From positions 1 through 5,251 of the forward strand of contig DOJM01000252.1 in NCBI GenBank assembly GCA_003529225.1: DNA of 5,251 nt, read 5' to 3'. Source of the stretch: Paenibacillus sp. (GTDB taxonomy: Bacteria; Bacillota; Bacilli; Paenibacillales; Paenibacillaceae). Positions 1 to 5,251 of the stretch are shown here, one piece after another. The notes under the pieces are model-generated. The model made no database searches, had not been told where the DNA came from, and saw only the letters and a list, made by a program, of their open reading frames with translations. Within the stretch, counting starts at the first letter, position 1; every line of letters begins with the position of its first letter. The translations under genes were made by a program, and so were the position numbers.

Positions 1-249
1 TTGCGTAGTGAGTACATAGATAAGATTCTCGAAATTGAGCGTGTGACTCCAACCTATGAAGCCTTAAAAGAATATATTAGTGGTGCAGCCAACATGCGCT
101 GGATTTATGATGATGTCAAAGAAGAGGGCATCGGCTGGGCAGGCCAAGTGACAGGGATGATCCATGATATCCCTACAGTCTCGGAGCTAATGGGCAGGAT
201 GGTCAAAGAGGCAGAGTCGATTCGTGGGATGTGGGGAAAGCAGGCGTGA
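1..249 (+). CDS. Nitronate monooxygenase-like protein (NPD/FabK-type flavoprotein), C-terminal fragment
   Basis: Only the last 82 codons are present; the gene enters from the left edge. The TTG at the first base is probably an internal Leu codon rather than a start. The fragment resembles the C-terminal tail of the 2-nitropropane dioxygenase/nitronate monooxygenase family: a helix with the EYIDKILEIE pattern, then GWAGQVTGMIHDIP (about residues 45-58) and a final helix with SELMGRMVKEAE. Full-length family members are about 310-360 residues and are cytoplasmic FMN-dependent TIM-barrel enzymes. They oxidise alkyl nitronates, or in FabK reduce enoyl-ACP. The FMN-binding core lies outside the window, so the substrate cannot be judged. 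The stop at 247-249 is followed by a 74-bp spacer to the convergent hydrolase gene, in which I see no clear terminator. The family call rests on recalled sequence pattern only. Confidence 0.72.
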   Translation: MRSEYIDKILEIERVTPTYEALKEYISGAANMRWIYDDVKEEGIGWAGQVTGMIHDIPTVSELMGRMVKEAESIRGMWGKQA

Positions 250-323
250 GGAGCCAGCAGAGCAGTTGTATCCAAAAGATGAATTAATGAACTGAAAGAG
301 TAAGGTATTAGATTGACGCTGCT

Positions 324-1103
324 TTATGCAAAAGAAGATAATAGTTGGTTGAATCTATCACGCTCCTCCAAAAAAGGGCAATGGCCGCTGTATTGGAATG
401 GAACTAATTGCGAATTTTTAATCAGCTTACTTGTTTCCTGAGCTTGGGTAAACGGAACGACTTTATCATGAATTCCATGAATAATTAATGTGGGCACATC
501 GATCTGTCCGAGATCGTTGTAAACATTCTCTTCTCTTAGCGTGACCATAATGGCGGAGGTCGACCAATTCGCAGCTTGTAAACCCATTAGAAAGAACCAT
601 TCGGATTTCGGTTCAGAAATGTACTGAAAGAAAAAAATCTCCGTTTGGTTTTGCAGCATTTTCGGACGGTCATTGTTTGTCTCTTCGATGATTTTATTCG
701 TAAATTCTTTTGGAACGCTTGATGGAGACGCAGCGTCGATCAGGACGAGTTTAGATACCCCGTACCCTTTATAACGAGCCATATAACGAATCGAGATCGC
801 GCCTCCGGTAGAGTGTCCTGCCAGTGTTATGTTTTTTAGCTGTAACGTTTCGATGACCATACGAAGATCATCTGCTAATCTATCGAAACTGTAACCATCG
901 AATGGTTTATCCGAATTGCCGTATCCTCTCCAGTCCATTCCGATACAACGATATCCGAGCTTAGGAAGGAAATTGAACTGATATTCGAACTGGTTATGGT
1001 TTAGCGGCCATCCATGAATAAAAAGTATCGTTTTATTTCCCTTCGGATTGATGTCCTCTATAAATACTTTTACGCCCGGTTCCACAGTAACGAAGTATCC
1101 CAA
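324..1103 (-). CDS. Alpha/beta hydrolase (haloperoxidase/esterase-like)
   Basis: This complete 259-residue protein has the single-domain alpha/beta hydrolase fold and the usual length for that group. Visible motifs are the oxyanion-hole HGWPL (30-34), the DWRGYGNSD strand-turn (57-65), the nucleophile elbow GHSTG with Ser98, the acid Asp213 in GIHDKVVPF, and His241 in SGHCPFLEER. The triad Ser98-Asp213-His241 is complete. It has no signal peptide or membrane segment, so it should be cytoplasmic. The closest recalled relatives are non-haem chloroperoxidase/arylesterase-like hydrolases; the substrate cannot be predicted. The start is TTG: upstream in the same frame a stop codon appears within seven codons and there is no ATG. 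A GAGG Shine-Dalgarno sits at 1112-1115 with 8-nt spacing. The gene appears to be transcribed alone, convergent with the nitronate monooxygenase-like gene and divergent from the T-box unit. Confidence 0.88.
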   Translation of the reverse strand: MGYFVTVEPGVKVFIEDINPKGNKTILFIHGWPLNHNQFEYQFNFLPKLGYRCIGMDWRGYGNSDKPFDGYSFDRLADDLRMVIETLQLKNITLAGHSTGGAISIRYMARYKGYGVSKLVLIDAASPSSVPKEFTNKIIEETNNDRPKMLQNQTEIFFFQYISEPKSEWFFLMGLQAANWSTSAIMVTLREENVYNDLGQIDVPTLIIHGIHDKVVPFTQAQETSKLIKNSQLVPFQYSGHCPFLEERDRFNQLLSSFA

Positions 1104-1111
1104 GTGTATCG

Positions 1112-1115
1112 CCTC
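1112..1115 (-). promoter_or_regulatory. Ribosome binding site that decides the TTG start of the hydrolase
   Basis: GAGG on the minus strand lies 8 nt before the TTG codon at 1103-1101. An ATG overlaps this site but is out of frame with the hydrolase. The in-frame codons upstream are closed by a TAA, so TTG is the only sensible start. Confidence 0.6.
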
Positions 1116-1153
1116 ATTTTTTTAAATGTACTTCCCCGTTAAGATATTCGCCC

Positions 1154-1185
1154 TAGGCAAGGTTAATGCCTAAATTCGGCGTCAA
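1154..1185 (-). promoter_or_regulatory. Inverted repeat next to a TTGACG box upstream of the hydrolase (possible operator/promoter)
   Basis: A perfect 6-bp inverted repeat (TAGGCA/TGCCTA at 1154-1159 and 1167-1172, 7-nt spacer) lies directly downstream, on the minus strand, of a TTGACG hexamer at 1180-1185. Outer CGCC and GGCG segments could extend the pairing with a bulge. The position, about 50-80 bp before the hydrolase start, would suit a repressor site over a promoter. However, I cannot find a good -10 box 16-18 nt from the TTGACG, so the promoter assignment is weak. Confidence 0.3.
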
Positions 1186-1308
1186 ATTGGGTTTAGATAG
1201 TACGTAGAGATTTTTGCGGAATAGAAGTTACTTTGGCAGTTGTTTTTTTTATTTGTTCAACTAACGGGCAGGATTGTTTAATAATGTAAGCTGTTATTGT
1301 TTGATTTA

Positions 1309-1337
1309 TTGACAGAATTTTGCAAATATCTTATATT
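1309..1337 (+). promoter_or_regulatory. Sigma-A type promoter of the T-box unit
   Basis: The -35 box TTGACA (1309-1314) matches consensus exactly. It is separated by 17 nt from the -10 box TATATT (1332-1337), which has one mismatch. The start of transcription would fall near 1343-1346, about 20 nt before Stem I of the T-box leader. This is the strongest promoter in the window. Confidence 0.85.
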
Positions 1338-1363
1338 GAACTTAATTAATAATTACCAAATAC

Positions 1364-1610
1364 GATGAAGAGGACAAGTAGATACGGAAACGCCGTTCAG
1401 AGAACTGCCGGTTGGTGCGAGGCAGCGGATATCCGAATCAAAAAATCAATCACCTCAGAGTTGGCCCTCGAATTATAGTAGATGGGCCCGGGATTCTACC
1501 GTTACAAAGAAGCATCGTTGTTGGACGATGGCTAAGTGGGCGTTTATTATAAACGTCAATCAGGGTGGTAACGCGGAGCAACTCCGTCCCAAATGGGATG
1601 GGGTTTTTTT
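1364..1610 (+). promoter_or_regulatory. T-box riboswitch leader, probably tRNA-Ile responsive
   Basis: All parts of a canonical T-box can be paired by eye. The Stem I base is GAGG (1370-1373) with CCTC (1453-1456). The specifier loop has an AGTA S-turn strand (1377-1380). Stem I continues with GATaCGG (1381-1387) against CCGaATC (1433-1439), and its distal hairpin is CTGCC/GGCAG (1405-1409, 1421-1425) with an AGAGA bulge before it and GGTGCGA in the loop. The Stem II pseudoknot is GGCCC/GGGCC (1463-1467, 1484-1488) crossed by GTAGA/TCTAC (1478-1482, 1495-1499). Stem III is CATCGT/ACGATG (1513-1530). An extra hairpin is CGTTTA/TAAACG (1541-1555). The T-box AGGGTGGTAACGCGG is at 1562-1576. The likely specifier is ATC (1449-1451, or 1445-1447). 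The TGGT bulge (1566-1569) would pair with an ACCA tRNA end, which fits the A73 discriminator of tRNA-Ile. The T-box class is certain; the Ile assignment is inferred. Confidence 0.95.
1582..1610 (+). terminator. T-box intrinsic terminator
   Basis: CTCCGTCCC (1582-1590) pairs with GGGATGGGG (1595-1603) across an AAAT loop; the 9-bp stem includes two G-T pairs. Seven Ts follow (1604-1610). The same 5' arm can instead pair with CGGAG (1574-1578) and GGG (1563-1565) to form the antiterminator around the TGGT bulge. The two structures are therefore mutually exclusive, as expected for control by uncharged tRNA. Confidence 0.92.
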
Positions 1611-1637
1611 GCGTCTTCATAAATTAATTATTAAATT

Positions 1638-1754
1638 GGAGGGTTATCAAATGCAGGGTTAAAGATCAGGAGTACTTTTGATAAATCAGTAAACCGTAAG
1701 AAAGAACGATTAGTTCGAAAAATCCGGAAAAACGTTGAGCAGATGAAAGGGTGA
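1638..1754 (+). pseudogene. Broken ORF behind a strong RBS after the T-box (possible ileS-like 5' remnant)
   Basis: GGAGGG (1638-1643) is ideally spaced (7 nt) from the ATG at 1651, but that frame reads only M-Q-G and stops at 1660-1662. In the frame beginning at 1653, the sequence is open to the TGA at 1752-1754 and encodes about 33 very basic residues. These include STFDKSVNRKK, which resembles the (D)TFxKSVxxRxG region near the N-terminus of isoleucyl-tRNA synthetases. The third frame (from 1652) begins C-R-V-K-D; one extra base after the ATG would give M-Q-R-V, like some Bacillales IleS starts. A frameshifted and internally deleted ileS start would fit an Ile-type T-box. The match is short and recalled from memory. 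The alternative is a meaningless spacer or a leader peptide. Confidence 0.35.
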
Positions 1755-1761
1755 TATTGTA

Positions 1762-2628
1762 ATGCAATTCAAGTTGTATACGGATGTGCATGAGTTTTAC
1801 ATTGATACCTATGATGTGCTGATGCGTCATGAAGCACAAAATTTGATTCCTCTTGGCAATATCATAATTGGGCATGAAGGAAAAGACAAAACAGACTGGC
1901 GTGACCCTGTAAACTGGCTTATGGTAACTATTTCGGATGCTAAGGGCATACAACTTACCGCCATAATGACGCCGCCACACAATATTACGCTTTATGCAAC
2001 AGACAACATAATTAACCCAGAAGCTATAAACTGTCTGATAGATGGGTTGAAAGACCGTGAAATTCCAGGTGTGACAACCGAAAAAACCTTGGCAGAGTAT
2101 TTTGCCAAAGAATATACCTTGCGCAAGGGAATAACTTTTAAAACAACCATGAGCCAACGTATATATGAACTTACGGCAGTAAACCCAGACATTCAAACGG
2201 TTGGTATCGTTCGATTACTAGATGAGAAGGATATTCACTTTTTCCCATACTGGGCTGAAGCATTTTATGCAGCGGGGAGTTATGGCAAAACAGAAATGTC
2301 CATCCCGCAAGATGCAGCCCCTTACCTCTACCGAATAGCATCGAAAAAAATCTATATTTTAGAGGACAACGGGATACCCGTTTCTATGGCAGGATATACA
2401 AGGGTAATGCAGACGGCTATTGGCGTGGCATTTGTATATACCCCTCCATATGAGCGCAGGAAGGGTTATGCTACTTCAATTGTGGCGCAAATAAGCCAAC
2501 TTGCATTGGATAAAGGATTTACTAAGTGCGTCTTATATACGGACTTAGCAAATCCCACATCTAATAGCATCTATCAAAAGATAGGTTATATGCCAATTTG
2601 TGATTCGCTCCAGTTAAAATTTGAATAG
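1762..2628 (+). CDS. GNAT family N-acetyltransferase (two-domain, about 290 aa type)
   Basis: The protein is complete at 288 residues. The C-terminal half (about 146-288) is a GNAT domain. The acetyl-CoA binding strand and loop are VAFVYTPPYERRKGYAT (about 222-238), with the pyrophosphate loop formed by Arg232-Arg233-Lys234-Gly235-Tyr236-Ala237. Motif B is LYTDLANPTSNSIYQKIGYMPICD (258-281). The N-terminal half (1-145) is the diverged region common to this group of about 285 residues, with the typical TPPHN segment at 70-74. Such enzymes transfer an acetyl group from acetyl-CoA to an amine; the acceptor is unknown. AAAGGGTGA (1746-1754) lies 7 nt before the ATG. The gene is the first intact ORF after the T-box leader and should be transcribed when that leader reads through. 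No tRNA synthetase or amino-acid transport or biosynthesis gene follows, which is unusual for this leader class. Confidence 0.9.
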   Translation: MQFKLYTDVHEFYIDTYDVLMRHEAQNLIPLGNIIIGHEGKDKTDWRDPVNWLMVTISDAKGIQLTAIMTPPHNITLYATDNIINPEAINCLIDGLKDREIPGVTTEKTLAEYFAKEYTLRKGITFKTTMSQRIYELTAVNPDIQTVGIVRLLDEKDIHFFPYWAEAFYAAGSYGKTEMSIPQDAAPYLYRIASKKIYILEDNGIPVSMAGYTRVMQTAIGVAFVYTPPYERRKGYATSIVAQISQLALDKGFTKCVLYTDLANPTSNSIYQKIGYMPICDSLQLKFE

Positions 2629-2653
2629 TAGAATGATGCGGACAGGCAAAGTC

Positions 2654-2902
2654 ATGAGTGAGATTGCTAAAACACCAAAACCACCTTATTATGCTGTGAT
2701 TTTTACATCTGAACGAACTGACGGAGATAACCAATATGCGGAAATAGCAGATGAAATGTTGAAACTCGCATCCGTCCAACCTGGATTTCTCGGAGTAGAA
2801 AGTGCTAGAGAAGGTGTAGGTATTACTGTATCTGATTGGTATCTCACTTATAAAACAAGAGTTTGTAAGGTTGAAAGGGATTATGGATTTGAAAGGGTCT
2901 GA
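2654..2902 (+). CDS. ABM-fold (antibiotic biosynthesis monooxygenase-like) protein, internally shortened
   Basis: The ORF gives 82 residues from the ATG at 2654, which I prefer over an in-frame TTG at 2621 because MSEIAKTPKPPYYAVIFTS matches the recalled N-terminus of a family of about 110 residues. A weak AGG lies 7 nt upstream. Visible family features are YYAVIFTS (12-19), ADEMLKLASVQPGFLGVESARE (32-53) and a C-terminal YKTRVCKVERDYGF (66-79). Between GITVS (56-60) and DWYLTYKTR (61-69), relatives carry a strand and helix (YWDSLEAI..W..) of roughly 28-30 residues that are absent here, with the frame kept. Losing that part of the dimeric ferredoxin-like fold probably destroys function, so this may be a pseudogene. 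It lies 25 bp after the acetyltransferase stop and probably shares its transcript. Substrates of the family are generally unknown. Confidence 0.75.
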   Translation: MSEIAKTPKPPYYAVIFTSERTDGDNQYAEIADEMLKLASVQPGFLGVESAREGVGITVSDWYLTYKTRVCKVERDYGFERV

Positions 2903-2933
2903 ACAAGGCGAGTATGGTACGGGAAAAAGAGAA

Positions 2934-2987
2934 AGCCCATCACAGTAAGTTGAAAATGATTCTTTTCTAACTTATTAGGGATGGGCT
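2934..2987. terminator. Imperfect hairpin between convergent genes, likely bidirectional terminator
   Basis: Outer arms AGCCCATC (2934-2941) and GATGGGCT (2980-2987) pair perfectly. An inner stem TAAGTT/AACTTA (2946-2951, 2969-2974) continues after a small internal loop. Read on the minus strand, the hairpin is followed by the T-rich TTCTCTTTTT, which suits termination of the leftward peptidase gene. On the plus strand only ATCTTTG follows, so it would be a weaker terminator for the acetyltransferase/ABM unit. Confidence 0.65.
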
Positions 2988-3064
2988 ATCTTTGATTCTA
3001 ATATTTTTCGGATACTCTTGTTATCAATATTGAGCACACATGAACTACGTCTATATTTTCTTTT

Positions 3065-4159
3065 CTACAAATGAAGAATAGTCAGTTCCTTAGGGAAGCT
3101 TGTTAAGGTCTCTGCACCTTCTGCAGTAATAATCAGATCATCTTCGATACGCACACCCGCTAGTCCAGGCACATAAATCCCTGGCTCAACAGTGAACACA
3201 TTGCCGATCTCGATAATGTCATCGTTCTGTCCATGGAGTGACGGATATTCATGAACATCCATACCCAGTCCGTGTCCGACTCGGTGCAAGAAATATTCTC
3301 CGAATCCGGCTTCCTCAATCACATCACGCGCAGCTTTGTCGACAGAACCGAAGGGAGCTCCAGGATTGGAAGCAGCGATTCCAGCTTCGTTGGCAGCCAG
3401 CACGGTGTTATAGATCGTGATTAGCTTGTCGTCCACGGATTCAATAGCAAAAGTACGTGTAATATCAGAAGCATAACCATCAGTATACACCCCAATATCA
3501 AACATGAGGAAGTCGCCTGGCTGAATGACCCGGTTGCCTGGAACACCGTGAGGCAGGGCAGTTTTCGGACCAGAAAGCACCATAGTGTCGAAGGAAGGGC
3601 CGGAAGCGCCAACCTTTTTCATTAGATATTCCAGTTCCGCTACTAAATCGTTTTCTGTAACGCCTGTTTTTACATGGGTAAGCACGCGGCGCAAAGCTTC
3701 CTCAACTAGCTCAGCGGCATGTTTCATGCGCTTAACTTCATCTGGGGTCTTTTTGGAGCGCATGCTGCGCAGCAATGGACCAATATCACTAAATCGTTCC
3801 GCTGGAACGGCTGCTGTTAAATGTTCAAAACGAGCTACTGAGAAATGTTCCTTCTCTATACCAAGAGTACCTAGTTTGCTGCTGCCGAAACAATCTTTAA
3901 GCAGGTTATAGGGATTATCGGTGTCATTATGAGTTAGGATTTTGGTGACCGAAGAAGCTGCTTGAGCCGCTTCTGCATCCAGTGCGGGTAGAATGAGCAT
4001 TGGCTCTTCTCCGCGTATCAACAACAGACCAAGAAAACGTTCATGCGGATCGCTGGCGAATCCGGTTAAGTAGTAGACATGTTTGGGATCTGTTACGAGC
4101 AGGGCATCAAGACCTTCGCCCGTCATTTGCTGCTCTAGGCTTGTCAGAGCATTATTCAT
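3065..4159 (-). CDS. M24B metallopeptidase, Xaa-Pro dipeptidase/aminopeptidase family
   Basis: This 364-residue protein has the usual length of Bacillales Xaa-Pro dipeptidases (PepQ/YqhT/YkvY type). Residues 1-130 form the creatinase-like N-terminal domain (DALLVTDPKHVYYLTGF, 18-34). Residues 140-364 form the pita-bread catalytic domain. All five dinuclear-metal ligands are visible: Asp221 (MFDIG), Asp232 (SDITRT), His296 (VGHGLG), Glu325 (VEPG) and Glu339 (RIEDD). His204 (PHG) and His303 (DVHEYP) occupy the expected catalytic-site positions. The enzyme should hydrolyse the bond before proline in dipeptides or short peptides in the cytoplasm, recycling proline. The ATG start has AAAGGGG at 4170-4176, 10 nt upstream. 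The gene stands alone, divergent from the dehydrogenase gene. Dipeptidase versus aminopeptidase specificity cannot be settled from sequence reading. Confidence 0.93.
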   Translation of the reverse strand: MNNALTSLEQQMTGEGLDALLVTDPKHVYYLTGFASDPHERFLGLLLIRGEEPMLILPALDAEAAQAASSVTKILTHNDTDNPYNLLKDCFGSSKLGTLGIEKEHFSVARFEHLTAAVPAERFSDIGPLLRSMRSKKTPDEVKRMKHAAELVEEALRRVLTHVKTGVTENDLVAELEYLMKKVGASGPSFDTMVLSGPKTALPHGVPGNRVIQPGDFLMFDIGVYTDGYASDITRTFAIESVDDKLITIYNTVLAANEAGIAASNPGAPFGSVDKAARDVIEEAGFGEYFLHRVGHGLGMDVHEYPSLHGQNDDIIEIGNVFTVEPGIYVPGLAGVRIEDDLIITAEGAETLTSFPKELTILHL

Positions 4160-4206
4160 AGTTGGTGTTCCCCTTTCAACATCACGATTAGAACTGCAAT
4201 ATTCCT

Positions 4207-4212
4207 ATTATA
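4207..4212 (-). promoter_or_regulatory. Candidate -10 box of the peptidase gene
   Basis: A perfect TATAAT occurs on the minus strand 48 nt before the peptidase ATG. No convincing -35 hexamer lies 16-18 nt upstream and there is no extended -10 TG, so this is a tentative promoter. The position suits a leader of about 40 nt. Confidence 0.4.
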
Positions 4213-4336
4213 GATCAAAAATAGACTAGACGCACGAGACGAACTACATCTATCGTTGGCTAATCATAACATGCCTATTCGCAAGCTTTCCGTAAACAAT
4301 GATGCATATTTGATCACCTAAACTTTTAAAACCTGA

Positions 4337-4352
4337 CAAGAAGCTTTTCTTG
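4337..4352. repeat. Short perfect palindrome in the divergent promoter region
   Basis: CAAGAA (4337-4342) and TTCTTG (4347-4352) flank GCTT. The element lies just upstream of the candidate -35 box of the dehydrogenase promoter, in the 293-bp spacer between divergent genes. It could bind a dimeric regulator. It is short, and chance occurrence is quite possible. Confidence 0.25.
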
Positions 4353-4362
4353 AGCCTACTAG

Positions 4363-4390
4363 TTGGTGTAACATAATCTTTAAATATACT
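4363..4390 (+). promoter_or_regulatory. Candidate promoter of the short-chain dehydrogenase
   Basis: TTGGTG (4363-4368) and TATACT (4385-4390) are separated by 16 nt, giving a start near 4397 and a leader of about 55 nt. An alternative overlapping pair is TTGAGC (4351-4356) with CATAAT 16 nt downstream (4373-4378). Either is moderate; I favour the first for its better -10. The rest of the 4160-4452 spacer shows no gene. Confidence 0.4.
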
Positions 4391-4452
4391 TCTCGTAAGG
4401 TTAGGCGGTAGCTTATTGGGGTACGGTTGTTGAGAGAGGAGTGATTCTTGGG

Positions 4453-5251
4453 ATGAGAGGTAAAATTGCACTTGTAACTGGAGCAAATTCCGGTATGGGG
4501 CTAGCGACGACAGTTGAACTGGCTCGCAAGGGAGCCAAAGTAATTATGGTATGCCGTAATCGCCAGCGTGGAGAGGAAGCACTGGCTGCCGCCAAGCAAA
4601 AGAGCCACTCCGAGGATATCGAGCTGATGTTGTGTGATCTAGCCTCGCTGGAGAGCATTCGCAGTTTTGCGGAGGAATTCACCCGGAAATATTCGATTCT
4701 AGATATTCTCATCAATAACGCTGGGGTAGTCACGATTAAGCGTCAGCTTACGAAGGACGGCTTTGAGATGGATCTTGGCGTGAACCATTTGGGTCATTTT
4801 TTGCTAACGAATCTGTTACTGGAGCCTTTAAAAGCAGCAGAGCAAGGGCGTATCGTTGTGGTTGCTTCCGGTGCTTACAAAATAGGTGCACTTCACTATG
4901 AAGATCCAACCCTCGCACGCCGTTTCAATCCCGCAAAAGCCTATGCTCGATCCAAGTTAGCCAATATACTGTTCACGAAAGAGTTGGCAGCACGCCTTCA
5001 AGGGACAAGAGTAACGGTGAATTGCGTGCATCCAGGAGCAGTGGGCACAAATATAGGTGTTAACCGGGAGACAGGCTTTGGCAAGTCGATCCTTAAGCTG
5101 CTGTCATACTTCTTTTTAACTCCTGAACAAGGAGCTGATACAGCGATCTATTTGGCTACAGAACCGAATTTGCAAGAGGTAACCAGTCAATATTATTATC
5201 GACGAAAGAATCAGGAGCTGACTCCCAGAGCGCAGAATAAACAAGAGGCGC
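4453..5251 (+). CDS. Short-chain dehydrogenase/reductase, retinol dehydrogenase-like (3' end beyond window)
   Basis: The frame is open from the ATG at 4453 to the right edge: 266 codons with no stop. It is a classical SDR. The Rossmann motif TGANSGMG is at 9-16, with CRNR at 34-37 (Arg35 after the second strand suggests NADP(H) preference). Asp62 is in CDLASLES. NNAG is at 88-91, structural Asn111 in VNHLGHF, and the catalytic Ser139, Tyr164 and Lys168 are in VVVASGAY and YARSK. HPGAVGTN is at 193-200. The pattern matches the retinol dehydrogenase/WW-domain oxidoreductase-like subgroup of about 280-310 residues, so only a short C-terminal tail should be missing. GGAGTG at 4438-4443 is 9 nt before the ATG. 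An in-frame GTG at 4441 is excluded because it overlaps that site. Bacterial members have unknown physiological substrates, and retinol itself is unlikely. Confidence 0.9.
   Translation, partial: MRGKIALVTGANSGMGLATTVELARKGAKVIMVCRNRQRGEEALAAAKQKSHSEDIELMLCDLASLESIRSFAEEFTRKYSILDILINNAGVVTIKRQLTKDGFEMDLGVNHLGHFLLTNLLLEPLKAAEQGRIVVVASGAYKIGALHYEDPTLARRFNPAKAYARSKLANILFTKELAARLQGTRVTVNCVHPGAVGTNIGVNRETGFGKSILKLLSYFFLTPEQGADTAIYLATEPNLQEVTSQYYYRRKNQELTPRAQNKQEA

Noticed and set aside
250..323. Possible terminator between the convergent first two genes (AGCAG near 263 and CTGCT near 319)
   Set aside because: The 5-bp arms are about 50 nt apart with no T-run, so there is no credible hairpin.
1230..1260. 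T-rich run with flanking AGTTG/CAACT resembling a terminator
   Set aside because: The T-run lies inside the loop rather than after a GC-rich stem, and no gene ends just upstream.
1666..2196. A 176-codon open frame on the minus strand opposite the acetyltransferase
   Set aside because: It lies wholly antisense to a well-supported GNAT gene and the T-box unit. Its translation is rich in Cys, Phe, His and Tyr with no recognisable domain, as expected for a shadow frame.
2621..2653. Earlier TTG start for the ABM-like gene, overlapping the acetyltransferase end
   Set aside because: The extra eleven residues do not match the recalled family N-terminus, and the ATG at 2654 begins the typical MSEIAKTPKPPYY sequence.
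3238..3911. Open frames of 60-108 codons inside the peptidase gene on either strand
   Set aside because: All lie within the M24 peptidase coding region, whose metal ligands fix the true frame. The translations look like out-of-frame noise.
4250..4733. Two overlapping minus-strand open frames (4250-4486 and 4413-4733)
   Set aside because: They run through the divergent promoter spacer and antisense to the short-chain dehydrogenase, whose motifs are unmistakable. Neither has a convincing product.

Overview
The window looks like a Firmicutes chromosome, most likely Paenibacillus or a close relative. The evidence is the moderate G+C, strong GGAGG-type ribosome binding sites, a TTG start, a canonical T-box leader, and proteins that resemble Paenibacillaceae/Bacillales families. 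There is no transposase, integrase, CRISPR array, rRNA or tRNA gene in it. It is a patchwork of single metabolic genes rather than one long operon.

Left part (1-1308): the 3' end of a nitronate monooxygenase-like (NPD/FabK-type) gene runs rightwards off the left edge. It faces a complete leftward alpha/beta hydrolase gene (324-1103) with a TTG start. The spacer upstream of the hydrolase holds an inverted repeat beside a TTGAC box.

Central part (1309-2987): a near-consensus sigma-A promoter drives a full T-box riboswitch of about 250 nt. It has Stem I, a Stem II pseudoknot, Stem III, the AGGGTGG box and a terminator. The probable specifier is ATC (Ile), and the TGGT bulge fits the A73 discriminator of tRNA-Ile. 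The GGAGGG ribosome binding site after the leader serves an ATG whose frame stops after three codons. About 100 bp of broken coding-like sequence follows, possibly a remnant of an ileS-like gene. Then come an intact two-domain GNAT acetyltransferase (1762-2628) and, 25 bp later, a small ABM-fold monooxygenase-like gene (2654-2902) that appears to have lost about 30 codons in frame. An imperfect hairpin closes the unit. The arrangement suggests that an isoleucine-sensing leader now controls, or has been left in front of, an acetyltransferase gene after its original gene was lost.

Right part (3065-5251): a leftward M24 Xaa-Pro dipeptidase/aminopeptidase gene with all five metal ligands is divergent from a rightward retinol-dehydrogenase-like short-chain dehydrogenase, which runs off the right edge only a little short of its usual length.

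I see no new defence or mobile system. The unusual part is the T-box, broken ORF, GNAT and shortened ABM stretch.
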